Part shown: positions 24,075-33,242 of the stretch, piece by piece
Numbering within the stretch: position 1 is the stretch's first letter
Layout: each line of letters opens with the position of its first letter
NCBI GenBank assembly: GCA_015065725.1
Contig: SVPV01000017.1
Span: 1-46,136 of the forward strand
DNA from: Oscillospiraceae bacterium
Lineage (GTDB): Bacteria > Bacillota > Clostridia > Oscillospirales > Acutalibacteraceae
Reading direction: 5' to 3'
Length of the DNA: 46,136 bases
Translations under genes and position numbers: made by a program
The notes under the pieces: generated by a model
Database searches by the model: none
What the model was told of the DNA's origin: nothing
The model's input: only the letters and a program-made list of their open reading frames with translations

Positions 24075-25499
24075 ATGCTATTTAAGGAATTATATTCTTT
24101 TGACAATAAAAATTTTGACTCTTTAGAAATAAGCGGTGTCACTTGTGATAGCCGTAAGGTTAAAAAGGGTTTTGTATTCGTTTGTATAAACGGTTCTTTA
24201 AGTGACGGACACGAATTTGCTAAAAGTGCCGTAGAAAACGGTGCATCTGTTATAATATGCGAGCGTGATTTAGGACTAAAAGAGCAAATTATTGTAGAAA
24301 ACACACGCTTTGTATACGCTAAAATGTGTGCTAATTGGTTCCATAATCCTGCAGATAGCTTAAAGCTTATCGGCGTAACGGGAACAAACGGAAAAACAAG
24401 CGTTACCTATATGCTTAAAAGAATACTTGAGCATGCAGGATATAAGGTAGGTCTTATCGGAACTATTCAAAATATGATTGGTGATAAGGTAATCGCCGCC
24501 AAAAACACAACTCCCGATGCGTATGAGTTAAATTCACTGTTTTCGTTAATGGTTGCAGAGGGCTGCACTTATGCTATTATGGAAGCATCCTCTCACGCAC
24601 TTGACCAAAACCGTATATCAGAGCTAAATTTTGAAACGGCTGTATTTACAAATCTTACACAAGACCATCTTGATTATCATATTACTATGGAAAACTATCT
24701 TTCTGCTAAGAAAAAGCTTTTCTATATGTGTAAAAATGCCGTTATTAATATTGATGATGAATATTCGGCAGAGCTTATAAAAGACCTTGACTGTAATATT
24801 GTTTCGCTTTCAACAGGAAACGATGCTACCTATAGTGCAAAGGGCATAAACTATCATCCTGCAAGCGTTGAATATGAACTTGTAAGTGATAGCTTTATTC
24901 AGCATATAAAGGTAAAAACGGGAGGAAAATTCACCGTTTATAATTCTATGTGCTCTTTGGTTACTGCAATTACGCTTGGTATCTCGCCAGAAACTGCCGC
25001 TAATGCCCTTTTAACACTTGAGGGTGTAAAGGGTAGAGCAGAGGTTGTACCTACCGACCGCGATTTTACAGTTATTATAGACTATGCACACACTCCCGAC
25101 GGTCTTAAAAATATACTTTCAACCTTTAGAGAATGTCAAAGTAACCGCCTTATAGTTTTGTTTGGTTGCGGTGGCGACAGGGATAAACGTAAGCGTGCAA
25201 TAATGGGTAAAGTAGCGGTATATAACGCCGATTACGTTATAGTTACAAGTGATAATCCTCGTAGTGAGGACCCCTCGGCAATAATTGAAGATATACTAGA
25301 GGGTACACAAGGCACAAATAAACCCGTTAAGGTTATTGAAAATCGTATAGAGGCTATTAATTATGCTATTTCTATAGCACAAAAGGATGATATAATAGTG
25401 CTTGCAGGTAAGGGACATGAAACCTATCAGATTTTAAAAGACGGCACTATACATCTTGATGAGCGTGAAGTGGTAAAAGAAGCACTCGAAAGGCTTTAA
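24075..25499 (+). CDS. murE: UDP-MurNAc-L-Ala-D-Glu:meso-diaminopimelate ligase MurE
   Basis: Adds the third stem-peptide residue to the peptidoglycan precursor in the cytoplasm, using ATP. The 474-residue protein has the P-loop V-T-G-T-N-G-K-T-S (about 101-109), the E-A-S-S-H-A-L-D block (170-177) and the C-terminal D-N-P-R (393-396), the motif that selects meso-diaminopimelate over lysine. It therefore predicts a DAP-type cell wall. It starts 4 bases after the transpeptidase stop with an AGGAG ribosome site inside that gene. murF, murD and murC, which often follow, are absent from this cluster. Confidence 0.97.
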   Translation: MLFKELYSFDNKNFDSLEISGVTCDSRKVKKGFVFVCINGSLSDGHEFAKSAVENGASVIICERDLGLKEQIIVENTRFVYAKMCANWFHNPADSLKLIGVTGTNGKTSVTYMLKRILEHAGYKVGLIGTIQNMIGDKVIAAKNTTPDAYELNSLFSLMVAEGCTYAIMEASSHALDQNRISELNFETAVFTNLTQDHLDYHITMENYLSAKKKLFYMCKNAVINIDDEYSAELIKDLDCNIVSLSTGNDATYSAKGINYHPASVEYELVSDSFIQHIKVKTGGKFTVYNSMCSLVTAITLGISPETAANALLTLEGVKGRAEVVPTDRDFTVIIDYAHTPDGLKNILSTFRECQSNRLIVLFGCGGDRDKRKRAIMGKVAVYNADYVIVTSDNPRSEDPSAIIEDILEGTQGTNKPVKVIENRIEAINYAISIAQKDDIIVLAGKGHETYQILKDGTIHLDEREVVKEALERL

Positions 25500-25521
25500 A
25501 AGCTAAAAAGGAGATACTAAA

Positions 25522-26544
25522 ATGAAAGATTTTTCAGCTATAATTGCCGCATTTGCTGCATTTGCGGTAACTGCACTTTTAGGTTACATAGTAATTCCTT
25601 ATTTAAGAAAATTGAAATTTGGGCAGACTATACTTGATATAGGACCTAAATGGCATAAAGAAAAACAGGGTACACCTACTATGGGTGGAATAATGACAAT
25701 ATTAGGTGTATTGGTAGCATTAGCATTAACCTTTAGTTTTTCTGCGGCTTTCGACGGCAACTTTTTTAAAGAGCTTAAAAATCCTACACGCCTTTCAAGC
25801 TTTGTTGCAGGCTTGGTAATGGCACTTGGTATGGCACTTATAGGCTTCATTGATGACTACATTAAGGTAGTAAAGAAGCGTAATTTGGGACTTACCGCTC
25901 GCCAAAAAACCTTTTTGCAACTATTAGTTTCTGCGGCGTATCTTGCTACACTTGGTCTTTCGGGTATGCATACAACCTATATTCCGTTTGTAGGCCATAT
26001 TAATATCGTAAACGGTATAGGTTTGATTTTTTGGCCTATTGCACTTATGTTTATTTACGGATTTACAAATGCTGTAAATCTTACCGACGGTGTTGACGGT
26101 TTGGCTTCAAGTGTTACACTAGTAGTTGCTTGTGCATTTATGCTTGCCGCAGGACTTTTAGGTAATAATACAATTAACGTTTTAGCAGCCGCACTTGCAG
26201 GCGGATGTGTAGGCTTTTTAATTTGGAATTCAAAACCTGCAAAGGTATTTATGGGTGATACAGGCTCAATGTTTTTGGGCGGTATGGTTGTAGCCTTGTC
26301 TTTTGGAATAGGTGCACCTATACTTTTGTTGTTTGCAGGCTGTGTTTATTTTATGGAAGCTATATCTGTAATGCTTCAGGTAACATATTATAAGCTAACT
26401 AAAAAAAGGCTTTTTAAAATGAGTCCTATACACCACCATTTTGAAATGTGTGGTTGGAGTGAGGATAAAATCGTTTTTGTCTTCTCGGTAATAGCCTTTG
26501 TAGGCTGCTTTATAGCACTAATGCCGATTTTATTCAATTGGTAA
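25522..26544 (+). CDS. mraY: Phospho-MurNAc-pentapeptide translocase MraY
   Basis: Integral membrane enzyme that transfers phospho-MurNAc-pentapeptide to undecaprenyl phosphate, making lipid I. At 340 residues with about ten hydrophobic segments it has family length. Signatures visible are F-I-D-D-Y-I-K-V (catalytic Asp pair, about 110-117), N-A-V-N-L-T-D-G-V-D-G-L-A (about 187-199), and the cytosolic H-H-H motif in P-I-H-H-H-F-E-M-C-G-W. ATG 25522 follows AAAGGAG. It lies 22 bases after murE in the same operon. Confidence 0.97.
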   Translation: MKDFSAIIAAFAAFAVTALLGYIVIPYLRKLKFGQTILDIGPKWHKEKQGTPTMGGIMTILGVLVALALTFSFSAAFDGNFFKELKNPTRLSSFVAGLVMALGMALIGFIDDYIKVVKKRNLGLTARQKTFLQLLVSAAYLATLGLSGMHTTYIPFVGHINIVNGIGLIFWPIALMFIYGFTNAVNLTDGVDGLASSVTLVVACAFMLAAGLLGNNTINVLAAALAGGCVGFLIWNSKPAKVFMGDTGSMFLGGMVVALSFGIGAPILLLFAGCVYFMEAISVMLQVTYYKLTKKRLFKMSPIHHHFEMCGWSEDKIVFVFSVIAFVGCFIALMPILFNW

Positions 26545-26576
26545 ATTTAAAAATTACTTTAAAGGAGGGATAGGTT

Positions 26577-27719
26577 ATGGCGACAAAAGCAGTCAAAAAA
26601 ACTACTAAAAAAGCTCATTTGGACGGCAGAATTGACATAACCTTTCTTTCTATTGTTTTAATACTTCTTACAATTGGTCTGGTTATGCTGTTTTCAGCAA
26701 GCTATGCCTATTCTTACGCTAAATACGGTGATAGCTATAAATTTATAATCCGTCAAGCCGCTTTTGCTATAGCAGGCGTTGTGGTTATGCTTATAGTTTC
26801 TAAAATAGATTATCATTTTTGGCGTAAATTTTCTTGGATTATATTTTTTATCACTATCGCTATGCTGATTTTTTTGCTTGCCATTCCACCAATGGTAGAC
26901 GGTATGGACGTAAAACGCTGGATAGTTTTAGGACCCGTTAATTTTCAGCCGTCGGAAGTAGCAAAATTTTCTATAATTCTTTTGTTTTCATCACTTATAG
27001 CATCTAATCAAAAGCTTATGAAGAATTTTCGCTTTTTAGCCTTTATGGCTGTGCTTTTGGGTGCTACCTGTGTGCTTATTATGCTTGAGCCACACTTGTC
27101 AGCAACGGTGCTTGTATTTGCTATTGGCGTTGTTTTGCTTGTGGTGGGCGGTCTTCCAAAGCTTTATATAATTATTGGCGGAATAGTAGCGGTAGGCGGT
27201 TTCGCCCTTATACTCTTCGGAGGTGTTATTGGCTACAGTTCAGACCGTATTACCTATTGGCGTGACCCTTGGGCAGACCCGCTTGGCAAAGGCTTTCAAA
27301 CTATACAGTCACTTTTAGCTATAGGCTCAGGTGGAATTTTTGGTAGAGGTATAGGTCAGTCAAGACAAAAATATCTTTGGGTGCCAGAGCCACATAACGA
27401 TTTTATCTTTTCGATTGCCTGTGAGGAATTAGGACTCATAGGGGCTATGGTAATAATTTGTCTTTTCGCAGTCCTTGTATGGCGTGGATTTACTATTGCC
27501 ATGCGTGCGGCTGATAAATACGGTTCACTTATGGCGTTAGGTCTTACCTTCCAAGTAGGACTTCAAGCAATGCTTAATATATGGGTAGTAACAAATACTA
27601 TGCCAAATACGGGTATTAGTTTACCTTTCTTTAGTTACGGCGGTACATCACTATTAATACTCTTGGCAGAAATGGGAATTGTACTGTCTGTATCACGAGG
27701 GTCCAATATTGATAAATAA
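26577..27719 (+). CDS. ftsW: SEDS-family septal peptidoglycan glycosyltransferase FtsW
   Basis: Polymerises lipid II at the septum together with the cognate class B PBP. The 380-residue membrane protein has about ten transmembrane segments after a basic N-terminal tail of 20 residues. Family marks include Q-P-S-E-V-A-K-F (about 122-129) and the large-loop motif V-P-E-P-H-N-D-F-I-F-S. The C-terminal P-F-F-S-Y-G-G-T-S motif is intact. FtsW and SpoVE are not separable by sequence here. ATG 26577 follows a strong AAAGGAGGGAT site. It is adjacent to mraY and murG, the donor pathway for its substrate. Confidence 0.95.
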   Translation: MATKAVKKTTKKAHLDGRIDITFLSIVLILLTIGLVMLFSASYAYSYAKYGDSYKFIIRQAAFAIAGVVVMLIVSKIDYHFWRKFSWIIFFITIAMLIFLLAIPPMVDGMDVKRWIVLGPVNFQPSEVAKFSIILLFSSLIASNQKLMKNFRFLAFMAVLLGATCVLIMLEPHLSATVLVFAIGVVLLVVGGLPKLYIIIGGIVAVGGFALILFGGVIGYSSDRITYWRDPWADPLGKGFQTIQSLLAIGSGGIFGRGIGQSRQKYLWVPEPHNDFIFSIACEELGLIGAMVIICLFAVLVWRGFTIAMRAADKYGSLMALGLTFQVGLQAMLNIWVVTNTMPNTGISLPFFSYGGTSLLILLAEMGIVLSVSRGSNIDK

Positions 27720-27737
27720 AAATTTTAGGAGGCAGTT

Positions 27738-28859
27738 ATGCATATACTGTTTGCAGGCGGCGGCACAGCAGGTCATATAAATCCGGCATTGGCTGTTGCA
27801 GGATATATTAAAGAAAAACATCCCGATGCTAAAATCAGCTATATCGGTACTGCCGATAAGCTAGAAGCAAGACTTGTACCCGAAAAAGGATACGAGTTTA
27901 GAACTATAGATGTTGCAGGCTTTCAAAGAAAAATCACTGTTAAAAATATTATTCGTAATGTAACTGCCGCCAAAAAGGCTGTTACATCGTCTATTAATGC
28001 CGCAAAAATATTAGCAGAACTAAAACCTGATATCGTTGTAGGTACAGGCGGTTATGTCAGCGGTCCTGTACTTCGTGAGGCAGCAAAAATGGGCATTAAA
28101 ACTGCAATTCATGAGCAGAACGCTTATCCTGGTGTTACAACAAAAATGTTAAGCGGCAAGGTAGATAAAGTTATGCTTGCTATGCGGGAGGCAGAAAAAT
28201 ATTTAAAGCTTAAGTCAAAACCGATAGTTACCGGAAATCCTGTAAGAAGTGAGCTTTTAAATGTTAATAGAGAAGAAGCTCGTGCCGCTTTGGGAATTAC
28301 CGACGATAGACCTGTTTTGTTGTCTTTCGGTGGCTCGCTAGGGGCTAGACGTATAAACGAAGCAGTAACCGAGCTTATAAAGTGGCATAACGGTAGCGGA
28401 AAATTCTATCATATACACGCGACAGGTAAAGTGGGTTATGATACTATGCTTTCCGCACTTAAAAACGATAATATATCCCTTTCAAGTGAGATTGATATAC
28501 GTGAATATATAAATAATATGGATATTTGTATGGCGGCTGCGGATTTGGTAATCTGTAGGGCAGGTGCAATAACCTTGAGCGAGCTTTCAGCTTGCAGAAA
28601 ACCGTCTGTTCTTATTCCGTCACCTTATGTGGCAGAAAATCATCAGTTCCATAATGCAATGACTTTAAAGAAATGCGGTGCCGCAGAAATTATTGAAGAA
28701 AAAGATTTAAACGGCGAATTGTTGATTGATAAGGTCTCACATTTGATTGAAAATAAGCCTAAACTAGAGAAAATGGCACAGGCGGCAAACGGCAGTGCTA
28801 TTGTTGATGCTAATCAGCGTATTTACAAGGTTTTAATGGAATTATATACAGGTGCTTAA
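27738..28859 (+). CDS. murG: UDP-GlcNAc:lipid I N-acetylglucosaminyltransferase MurG
   Basis: Adds GlcNAc to lipid I at the inner membrane face to make lipid II. The 373-residue GT28 protein opens with F-A-G-G-G-T-A-G-H-I-N-P-A-L-A, the N-terminal glycine loop of the family. The second domain shows L-S-F-G-G-S-L-G-A-R (about 193-202) and the UDP-GlcNAc binding block around C-R-A-G-A-I-T-L-S-E. ATG 27738 follows TAGGAGGC. It is in line with ftsW (18-base gap). After it an 82-base gap holds a possible internal promoter for murA. Confidence 0.97.
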   Translation: MHILFAGGGTAGHINPALAVAGYIKEKHPDAKISYIGTADKLEARLVPEKGYEFRTIDVAGFQRKITVKNIIRNVTAAKKAVTSSINAAKILAELKPDIVVGTGGYVSGPVLREAAKMGIKTAIHEQNAYPGVTTKMLSGKVDKVMLAMREAEKYLKLKSKPIVTGNPVRSELLNVNREEARAALGITDDRPVLLSFGGSLGARRINEAVTELIKWHNGSGKFYHIHATGKVGYDTMLSALKNDNISLSSEIDIREYINNMDICMAAADLVICRAGAITLSELSACRKPSVLIPSPYVAENHQFHNAMTLKKCGAAEIIEEKDLNGELLIDKVSHLIENKPKLEKMAQAANGSAIVDANQRIYKVLMELYTGA

Positions 28860-28877
28860 AGCAGAATAGCTAATTTA

Positions 28878-28906
28878 TTGGCAAAAACACTTTTTCGGCA
28901 TAGTAT
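28878..28906 (+). promoter_or_regulatory. Candidate internal promoter before murA
   Basis: TTGGCA (28878-28883) and TAGTAT (28901-28906) are 17 bases apart in the largest gap of the dcw run before ftsQ. The -10 matches only four of six consensus bases, so support is moderate. Confidence 0.4.
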
Positions 28907-28941
28907 GGATTGAAAGATTCATATTTGTGGGAGGGTGTTTA

Positions 28942-30198
28942 ATGTCAAAAATATTAATAGAGGGTAATAAAAGACTTTCGGGCGAAATAAGGCTTCAGGG
29001 AGCTAAAAACAGCGTTTTGCCTGTGCTTGCCGGCACAATTCTTTGCGGTGGCGAGTGCGAAATACATAATTGCCCGAATTTAAGCGATGTCAACACTTCG
29101 CTTAAAATATTGTCGCATCTCGGTTGCTATTGCACTAAAGACGGTGAGGTTGTAACAGTTAATTCAAACGGCATAAATTCCTTTGAAATTCCCGATAGTC
29201 TTATGCGAGAAATGCGTTCTTCAATAGTCTTTTTGGGTGCAATCGTAGCAAGAATGGGTAAAGCTGTAATAAGCAGTCCTGGCGGTTGCGAACTAGGGCC
29301 TAGACCTATTGATTTGCATCTTTCCTCCCTTGAAAAATTAGGCGTAATAATTAAAGAGGACCACGGATTTTTATACTGTGAAGCACCAAACGGACTAAAG
29401 GGTACAGAAATTCATCTGTCCTTTCCAAGCGTTGGTGCTACCGAAAATATAATTCTGGCGGCGGCACTAGCACGCGGTACTACCGTAATTCATAATGCCG
29501 CAAAGGAGCCTGAGGTCAGTGACCTTGCAGACTTTTTAAATTCTGCGGGGGCTAAAATATGCGGTTGCGGCTCGGACACAATTGAAATTCACGGCGTAAA
29601 AAGTCTTCACGGTGCAAAGCACTCAATAATACCCGACCGTATTGCTGCGGTTACATATATGGCGGCTTCTGCGGTTACGGGCGGAGATATAATTATAAAA
29701 AATGCAATGCCATCACACTTAATGTCGGTGTTGTCGGTTTTTAAAGAGGCGGGCTGTAATGTTACTGCAGATGCCAGGAGTATTCGCATCAAACGCGACG
29801 GTGAGCTTTTAAGGGTGCCTACAATTCGTACGTTGGTTTATCCTGCTTTTCCTACAGATGCAGGGCCTATTGTGATAGCAATGTTGTCTTTAGCACAGGG
29901 AACAACTGTGTTTGTTGAAAATATATTTGAAAACAGATATAAATATACTGAAGAATTAAAGCGTCTTGGTGCTAAAATTAAAACCGAGGGCAAGGTCGCT
30001 GTGGTTGAGGGCGTAAAAAAATTTTCAGCCGCTTGTTGTGAATGTACCGACCTTCGTGGCGGTGCGGCATTGGTAGTTGCCGCTTTAGCTACCGAGGGTG
30101 TTACCGAAATTTCTAAAATAGAGCATATTTTACGAGGATATGACGATATTACAGGCAATATAAACATCTTGGGTGGCAAGGCGTGGATAGAGCATTAA
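28942..30198 (+). CDS. murA: UDP-N-acetylglucosamine 1-carboxyvinyltransferase MurA
   Basis: First committed step of peptidoglycan synthesis: transfers enolpyruvate from PEP to UDP-GlcNAc. I choose ATG 28942 after GGGAGGGTG; GTG 28927 lies on that site. The 418-residue EPSP-synthase-fold protein has the early G-A-K-N-S-V-L-P motif with the conserved Lys. The catalytic loop S-P-G-G-C-E-L-G-P-R-P has Cys116, the residue alkylated by fosfomycin, so native sensitivity at the target is expected. Firmicutes usually carry two paralogues; one is seen here. It is followed by ftsQ after 24 bases. Confidence 0.96.
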   Translation: MSKILIEGNKRLSGEIRLQGAKNSVLPVLAGTILCGGECEIHNCPNLSDVNTSLKILSHLGCYCTKDGEVVTVNSNGINSFEIPDSLMREMRSSIVFLGAIVARMGKAVISSPGGCELGPRPIDLHLSSLEKLGVIIKEDHGFLYCEAPNGLKGTEIHLSFPSVGATENIILAAALARGTTVIHNAAKEPEVSDLADFLNSAGAKICGCGSDTIEIHGVKSLHGAKHSIIPDRIAAVTYMAASAVTGGDIIIKNAMPSHLMSVLSVFKEAGCNVTADARSIRIKRDGELLRVPTIRTLVYPAFPTDAGPIVIAMLSLAQGTTVFVENIFENRYKYTEELKRLGAKIKTEGKVAVVEGVKKFSAACCECTDLRGGAALVVAALATEGVTEISKIEHILRGYDDITGNINILGGKAWIEH

Positions 30199-30222
30199 AA
30201 TTAAGGTAAAGGAATGGTGAAA

Positions 30223-31008
30223 ATGTCTTACGAGCGTGAAGAAATAATGAAACGGCGTGCAGAACGTAAAAAAAGAATAAGACGCAGAAGAATTTTTACC
30301 GCCTTTTTAAGTTTTGTGTTTATTTCACTTTTAGTGCTTGTAATTCTTTGCTTTACGGTGCTTTTTCCAATAAAAACCGTTAGTGCAAAGGGTAGTAAGC
30401 TATATACCGCAGAGCAGATTGTAACAGCTAGCGGTATTACCGAAAAAAATAATCTTTTCACCGTTAGTGAGAAAGAATTAACCGAAAAAATACGGGTAAA
30501 GCTTCCGTTTGTTGATGCTATTGAAATTAAACGGGAGCTGCCCGATACACTTATAATTACTGCAACTGACGCTAAAGAGTGTGCCTGCATAAAGGATGGA
30601 GATACATATTATACTTTAAGCCGTAAGGGTTATGTACTCAGTAGTTATCCCGAGAAGCCAGAGGGTGTTTTTCTAATCGTTTGTAACAGTAAACCGCTAA
30701 CTTTGGGCGAAAAAGCAGAACTCAAAAAAGAAAATGAAATCAATGCAATAAGCCTAGTGGTAGATAACCTTACAACTAAAAAAATTGTTATCGATTATAT
30801 AGATGTAAGTGATATATTGAATATAACTGCAAAGGTAGAGGGTCGTTTTGTAGTTAATTTCGGAAATTCTGCAAACCTTGATAAAAAGATTGCACACTTA
30901 AGTGCAATGGTTTCTAAAATCGAAGAAAATAAGACAGGAAAAATAAATTTAAGTATGTGGACAAGCCAAAAAACAGAGGGGACTTTTGTCGAGGGCGATA
31001 TAAATTAA
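30223..31008 (+). CDS. ftsQ: Cell-division protein FtsQ/DivIB
   Basis: Bitopic divisome scaffold that regulates septal synthesis with FtsL and FtsB/DivIC. I choose ATG 30223, about 10 bases after AAAGGA; ATG 30214 abuts the site. The 261 residues show an extremely basic cytoplasmic tail (K-R-R-A-E-R-K-K-R-I-R-R-R-R), a transmembrane helix (about 25-48), a POTRA domain (about 50-120, with L-P-F-V-D-A-I-E-I-K-R-E-L-P) and a beta domain. Position between murA and ftsZ is typical, though ftsA, often found here, is missing. Confidence 0.9.
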   Translation: MSYEREEIMKRRAERKKRIRRRRIFTAFLSFVFISLLVLVILCFTVLFPIKTVSAKGSKLYTAEQIVTASGITEKNNLFTVSEKELTEKIRVKLPFVDAIEIKRELPDTLIITATDAKECACIKDGDTYYTLSRKGYVLSSYPEKPEGVFLIVCNSKPLTLGEKAELKKENEINAISLVVDNLTTKKIVIDYIDVSDILNITAKVEGRFVVNFGNSANLDKKIAHLSAMVSKIEENKTGKINLSMWTSQKTEGTFVEGDIN

Positions 31009-31048
31009 ACGAATTTTAAAAAAAAGTTACGATTTTGTAATAAAACTA

Positions 31049-31077
31049 TTGAAATTTGAAAATGGTTGTGTTATTAT
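31049..31077 (+). promoter_or_regulatory. SigA-type promoter for ftsZ, with a dyad in its leader
   Basis: TTGAAA (31049-31054) and TATTAT (31072-31077) with 17-base spacing, 61 bases before ftsZ. The leader has an 8-bp inverted repeat (31080-31087 with 31102-31109) around TAATCGATTA (31086-31095), itself palindromic. This could be an operator or a weak RNA hairpin. It allows ftsZ to be expressed apart from the upstream operon. Confidence 0.55.
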
Positions 31078-31138
31078 CTATATGATAATCGATTAATTTA
31101 GTATCATATTATACATAGAAAGACGGAGGAATCAGAAA

Positions 31139-32185
31139 ATGCCATTCGAAGTAGCAGAAGAAATGGAAAATGTAGTTCAAATTAAAGTAGTAGGTGTAGG
31201 CGGCGGCGGTGGAAACGCTGTAAACCGCATGGTTGCCGCAGGTGTTCGCGGTGTTGAGTTTATAGCTATTAATACCGATAAAGCGGCTTTATTCCTTTCA
31301 AAAGCAAATCAAAAAATTCAAATTGGTGACAAAACCACAGCAGGTATGGGTGCAGGCGGTAATCCCGACAATGGCCGTGCAGCTGCTGAGGAGTCACGCG
31401 ATGAAATAGCTGCAGCTATCCGCAGTGCAGATATGATTTTCGTAACCGCAGGTATGGGCGGCGGTACAGGTACCGGTGCAGCACCCGTTGTTGCAGAAAT
31501 CGCTAAGGAGCTTGGTATCCTTACAGTTGGTATCGTTACAAAGCCTTTCGGTTTTGAGGGTAAAAAGCGTATGACACAGGCTGAAGCAGGTATTGCTGCA
31601 CTTCGCGAGCATGTTGACAGCCTTGTAGTTATTCCTAACGAGCGTCTTAAGTTCGTTTCTGAACAGAAAATTACATTTAAAAATGCATTTGACATTGCTG
31701 ACGATGTACTTCGTCAAGGTGTTCAAAGCATTTCTGAGCTTATTAACGTTACAGCACTTGTTAACCTTGACTTTGCTGACGTTAGAGCTGTTATGGAAAA
31801 TGCAGGCTATGCACATATGGGCGTTGGTATCGCTACCGGTCGCGACAAGGCAGAGCAGGCAGCACGTGCAGCTATCAACAGTCCCCTTATCGAAACTTCT
31901 ATGGACAATGCACGCGGCGTAATCATCAGCATCACAGGTTCTGAGGATATCGGACTTGAAGAGGTTGAAGAGGCAGCATCTATCGTTTCCGAGATGGCTC
32001 ATCCCGATGCTACAATCATTTGGGGTGCACAGCTTGACGAGTCCCTTGAGGATACTATCCGCGTAACAGTTGTAGCTACTGGTCTTGGTGAGGAGCAGAA
32101 GGAAGAAAATCCTTTCGCAGGCTTTGTTGATAACACCAATGACGAGTCTTACGAGGATGTTATGAACTTCTTTAAGAAAGACTAA
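31139..32185 (+). CDS. ftsZ: Cell-division GTPase FtsZ
   Basis: Tubulin-like GTPase that polymerises into the Z-ring. The 348-residue protein has the nucleotide-binding V-G-G-G-G-G-N-A-V, the tubulin signature [12 protein letters not shown] (about 105-116), the N-T-D motif and the T7-loop N-L-D-F-A-D-V. ATG 31139 follows ACGGAGGA. What is odd is the end. After the globular domain (about residue 318) there are only about 30 residues, ending [11 protein letters not shown]. The usual long linker and the D-I-P-x-F-L-R type peptide that docks FtsA, SepF and other partners is replaced by this short acidic/aromatic tail. Codon use is strongly adapted, as expected for high expression. A terminator follows. 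Confidence 0.98.
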   Translation: MPFEVAEEMENVVQIKVVGVGGGGGNAVNRMVAAGVRGVEFIAINTDKAALFLSKANQKIQIGDKTTAGMGAGGNPDNGRAAAEESRDEIAAAIRSADMIFVTAGMGGGTGTGAAPVVAEIAKELGILTVGIVTKPFGFEGKKRMTQAEAGIAALREHVDSLVVIPNERLKFVSEQKITFKNAFDIADDVLRQGVQSISELINVTALVNLDFADVRAVMENAGYAHMGVGIATGRDKAEQAARAAINSPLIETSMDNARGVIISITGSEDIGLEEVEEAASIVSEMAHPDATIIWGAQLDESLEDTIRVTVVATGLGEEQKEENPFAGFVDNTNDESYEDVMNFFKKD

Positions 32186-32203
32186 TCAAAGTAATAAAAT
32201 TTT

Positions 32204-32236
32204 AAACAGTCTACCTTTTGGTAGGCTGTTTTTTTT
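32204..32236 (+). terminator. Rho-independent terminator after ftsZ
   Basis: AACAGTCTACC (32205-32215) pairs with GGTAGGCTGTT (32220-32230), one G-T pair and a TTTT loop, with a T run to 32236. It separates the dcw cluster from the sporulation operon. Confidence 0.9.
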
Positions 32237-32309
32237 ATACCCTTTTTGTTCTACTTTGGACAAACATATCATATATTCTAATAAAAGACTTTAAAAAGGG
32301 CGGAATTTT

Positions 32310-33242
32310 ATGAATTGTATTTCTAGTTTTGAAAGTTGTTTATATGCAATACCGCAAAGAATTCGGCGTGCACTTGAATTTTTGCCGGAGTCACTTAAAT
32401 CCAAAGCAGAAGAAATCAGATTACGAATAGGACTTCCGGTTACACTCACAGTAAGCGGTAAAACATTATTTTTAACTTCAAGCGGTCAATTAAGCGATTT
32501 TATAAGTCGCGATTTGATAATTAGCCAAAAAAACGAGGTATACGAGGCGTTTAGCCTTTTGTGTGCAAATTCGGTTTATGCTCATACCGATGAAATAAAA
32601 AAAGGCTATGTTATTATGCGGTCAGGGCATCGGGCAGGTGTTTGCGGAACGGTTATAGCAGACGGTATGAAGGATATTTCCTCGGTAAATATTAGAATAG
32701 CACGGGAGATTTCGGGCTGTGCCGATAAGCTTATAGAACGCTTTGACGGCGGTGGAGTTTTAATAGCAGGACCGCCAGGCAGTGGAAAAACAACACTTCT
32801 GCGGGATTTTTTGCGTCAGCTTTCAAACGGTGCTACGGGTACGTTTTACCGAATAGCCGTTATAGACAGCAGAGGCGAGCTATCGGGCAGTTATTTAGGA
32901 GAGTGCTATACAGACCTTGGTGCCAATACTGATGTTTTAATGTGTGAAAATAAAGCAGAGGGGGCACTTATGGCACTTCGCACAATGTATCCCCACATAA
33001 TAGCCTTTGACGAGATTGGAACAGCAGATGAGCTTGATAGTGTTTCCGAGAGCTTTAACGCGGGTGTTTCTATAATAACCACCGCACATATTGGAAATAG
33101 CTGTGACCTAAAAAAACGAAGCGTTACAAGAGGATTGCTGGAGAGCGGAATAATATCCTTAATAGCAGTCTTGCCGAGAAACTTTAGTGAGGAAATAGAA
33201 TTTTTAACACCAAAGGAGATAATCGGTGATTTGGATAATTAA
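32310..33242 (+). CDS. spoIIIAA: Stage III sporulation protein AA (ATPase)
   Basis: Mother-cell ATPase of the SpoIIIA-SpoIIQ transenvelope channel that sustains the engulfed forespore. The 310-residue protein has a Walker A loop I-A-G-P-P-G-S-G-K-T-T (153-162) and a Walker B-like I-I-A-F-D-E-I-G region, and resembles secretion ATPases of the type II/IV class. ATG 32310 follows a GGGCGGA site. In relatives the operon is driven by SigE, but I could not find a clean SigE promoter in the short gap after the ftsZ terminator. It overlaps spoIIIAB by 17 bases. Confidence 0.95.
   Translation: MNCISSFESCLYAIPQRIRRALEFLPESLKSKAEEIRLRIGLPVTLTVSGKTLFLTSSGQLSDFISRDLIISQKNEVYEAFSLLCANSVYAHTDEIKKGYVIMRSGHRAGVCGTVIADGMKDISSVNIRIAREISGCADKLIERFDGGGVLIAGPPGSGKTTLLRDFLRQLSNGATGTFYRIAVIDSRGELSGSYLGECYTDLGANTDVLMCENKAEGALMALRTMYPHIIAFDEIGTADELDSVSESFNAGVSIITTAHIGNSCDLKKRSVTRGLLESGIISLIAVLPRNFSEEIEFLTPKEIIGDLDN

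Noticed and set aside
31394-32002. A 202-codon reverse frame, Cys-rich, inside ftsZ
   Set aside because: An antisense shadow produced by the biased codon use of ftsZ; no start signals.
32240-32309. A SigE promoter for spoIIIAA, expected from relatives
   Set aside because: CATATATT at 32270-32277 resembles a -10, but no acceptable -35 lies 13-15 bases upstream; not claimed.
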